Assembly (NCBI GenBank): GCA_030625445.1
Contig: DAOUQU010000100.1
Span: 1-6,411, forward strand
DNA: 6,411 nucleotides
DNA from: Gammaproteobacteria bacterium
GTDB taxonomy: Bacteria > Pseudomonadota > Gammaproteobacteria > Chromatiales > Chromatiaceae
Reading direction: 5' to 3'
Position numbers and translations under genes: made by a program. The notes beneath the pieces are model-generated. The model was not told the DNA's origin. It worked only from the letters and a program-made list of their open reading frames with translations, and made no database searches. The number at the start of each line of letters is the position of its first letter. Positions within the stretch are counted from its first letter, which is position 1. Below, one piece after another: positions 5,824 to 6,411 of this stretch.

Positions 5824-5886
5824 ATAACCTAACACCTTAAAACTTAGAACCTAAAACCTAACCACCTAACCACCTAAAACCTACCT
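5824..5886 (+). repeat. Heptamer/octamer repeat array in the ilvD leader
   Basis: Sense-strand units are ATAACCT (5824-5830), AACACCT (5831-5837), TAAAACTT (5838-5845), AGAACCT (5846-5852), AAAACCT (5853-5859), AACCACCT twice (5860-5867, 5868-5875), AAAACCT (5876-5882) and a final ACCT (5883-5886) touching the ATG at 5887. It is the longest array in the window at about 63 bp. Octamer units break the strict 7-bp phase. There is no Shine-Dalgarno, and no attenuator or leader peptide for branched-chain regulation is visible in the spacer. Confidence 0.88.
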
Positions 5887-6411
5887 ATGCCTGTATACCG
5901 TTCCCACACAACCACGCATGGCCGCAACATGGCTGGAGCACGCTCTCTGTGGCGCGCGACAGGAATGAAAGACGATGATTTCAACAAGCCCATCATCGCA
6001 GTTGCCAACTCCTTCACGCAGTTCGTGCCCGGCCATGTCCATCTAAAAGATATGGGACAGCTGGTTGCACGGGAGATCGAAAAAGCCGGCGGCGTTGCCA
6101 AGGAGTTCAATACCATCGCCGTCGATGATGGCATCGCCATGGGACATGACGGCATGCTCTACTCGTTGCCGTCGCGCGACCTGATCGCAGATTCTGTCGA
6201 ATACATGGTCAATGCCCACTGTGCCGACGCGCTGGTGTGCATCTCCAACTGCGACAAAATCACCCCCGGTATGCTGATGGCAGCATTGCGATTGAACATC
6301 CCAGCGGTGTTCGTCTCAGGCGGGCCCATGGAGGCCGGCAAGGTGACTCTTGCCGGCAAGGGAGAGATCAAGCTGGACCTGGTCGACGCCATGGTCTCTG
6401 CGGCAGATCCG
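5887..6411 (+). CDS. ilvD: Dihydroxy-acid dehydratase IlvD (3' part outside window)
   Basis: Cytoplasmic iron-sulfur enzyme that dehydrates 2,3-dihydroxy-isovalerate and 2,3-dihydroxy-3-methylvalerate to the 2-keto acids, a shared step of valine, leucine and isoleucine synthesis. 175 codons are present of about 615 in the long (enterobacterial) form. The N-terminus (RSHTTTHGRNMAGARSLWRA, 5-24) aligns almost residue for residue with the E. coli protein as I recall it. Visible: FTQFVPGHVHL (43-53), IAVDDGIAMGH (77-87) with metal-site D81, and CISNCDKITPGM (118-129) with cluster ligand C122, D123 and K124 (the lysine carbamylated in this family). Position 49 is Gly, where plant- and cyanobacterial-type enzymes carry a third cluster cysteine, so this is the oxygen-sensitive E. 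coli-like type. D88 occurs where E. coli has Gly, probably harmless. The start follows the heptamer array directly, with no Shine-Dalgarno. Confidence 0.97.
   Translation, partial: MPVYRSHTTTHGRNMAGARSLWRATGMKDDDFNKPIIAVANSFTQFVPGHVHLKDMGQLVAREIEKAGGVAKEFNTIAVDDGIAMGHDGMLYSLPSRDLIADSVEYMVNAHCADALVCISNCDKITPGMLMAALRLNIPAVFVSGGPMEAGKVTLAGKGEIKLDLVDAMVSAADP

Overview
The window looks like a chromosomal housekeeping segment from a gammaproteobacterium. The evidence is the queG / nnr / tsaE gene order, which matches the yjeS-yjeF-yjeE cluster of Escherichia coli, an IlvD N-terminus close to the enterobacterial protein, and the presence of YcgN (UPF0260) and DUF3549 proteins, which belong mainly to gammaproteobacteria. 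A REP-type repeat with a GTAGGAGCGG head, as seen in Pseudomonas-like genomes, fits the same placement. I cannot name the genus. No phage, plasmid, insertion-sequence, CRISPR or RNA gene was seen.

Layout, left to right. (1) queG, the last step of queuosine tRNA modification, is on the minus strand and runs off the left edge. (2) A 215-bp divergent intergenic region follows, with a heptamer repeat array next to each start codon and a candidate operator in the middle. (3) On the plus strand come nnr (bifunctional NAD(P)HX epimerase/dehydratase), two kinds of REP hairpin, tsaE (tRNA t6A synthesis ATPase) and a DUF4743 Nudix hydrolase overlapping tsaE by 32 bp. (4) A heptamer array sits where that operon meets the next one tail to tail, and it supplies both stop codons. 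(5) On the minus strand is a two-gene operon, ycgN then a DUF3549 gene, joined by an ATGA overlap. (6) A second divergent region (216 bp) again has heptamer arrays on both sides. (7) ilvD (branched-chain amino acid synthesis) is on the plus strand and runs off the right edge.

How the genes relate: QueG and TsaE both serve tRNA modification. Nnr and the DUF4743 Nudix enzyme both belong to families that deal with damaged cofactors (hydrated NAD(P)H; oxidised thiamine diphosphate). IlvD and QueG are iron-sulfur enzymes, and YcgN has conserved cysteines of a putative metal site.

The most unusual signal is the repeat. A heptamer with sense-strand consensus AAAACCT (variants AAAACTT, AACACCT, AACCACCT) lies directly against all four transcription-unit-leading start codons in the window, always in the same orientation relative to the gene. 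It occupies the place where a Shine-Dalgarno sequence should be, and none of the four starts has a recognisable one. The genes themselves look ordinary.
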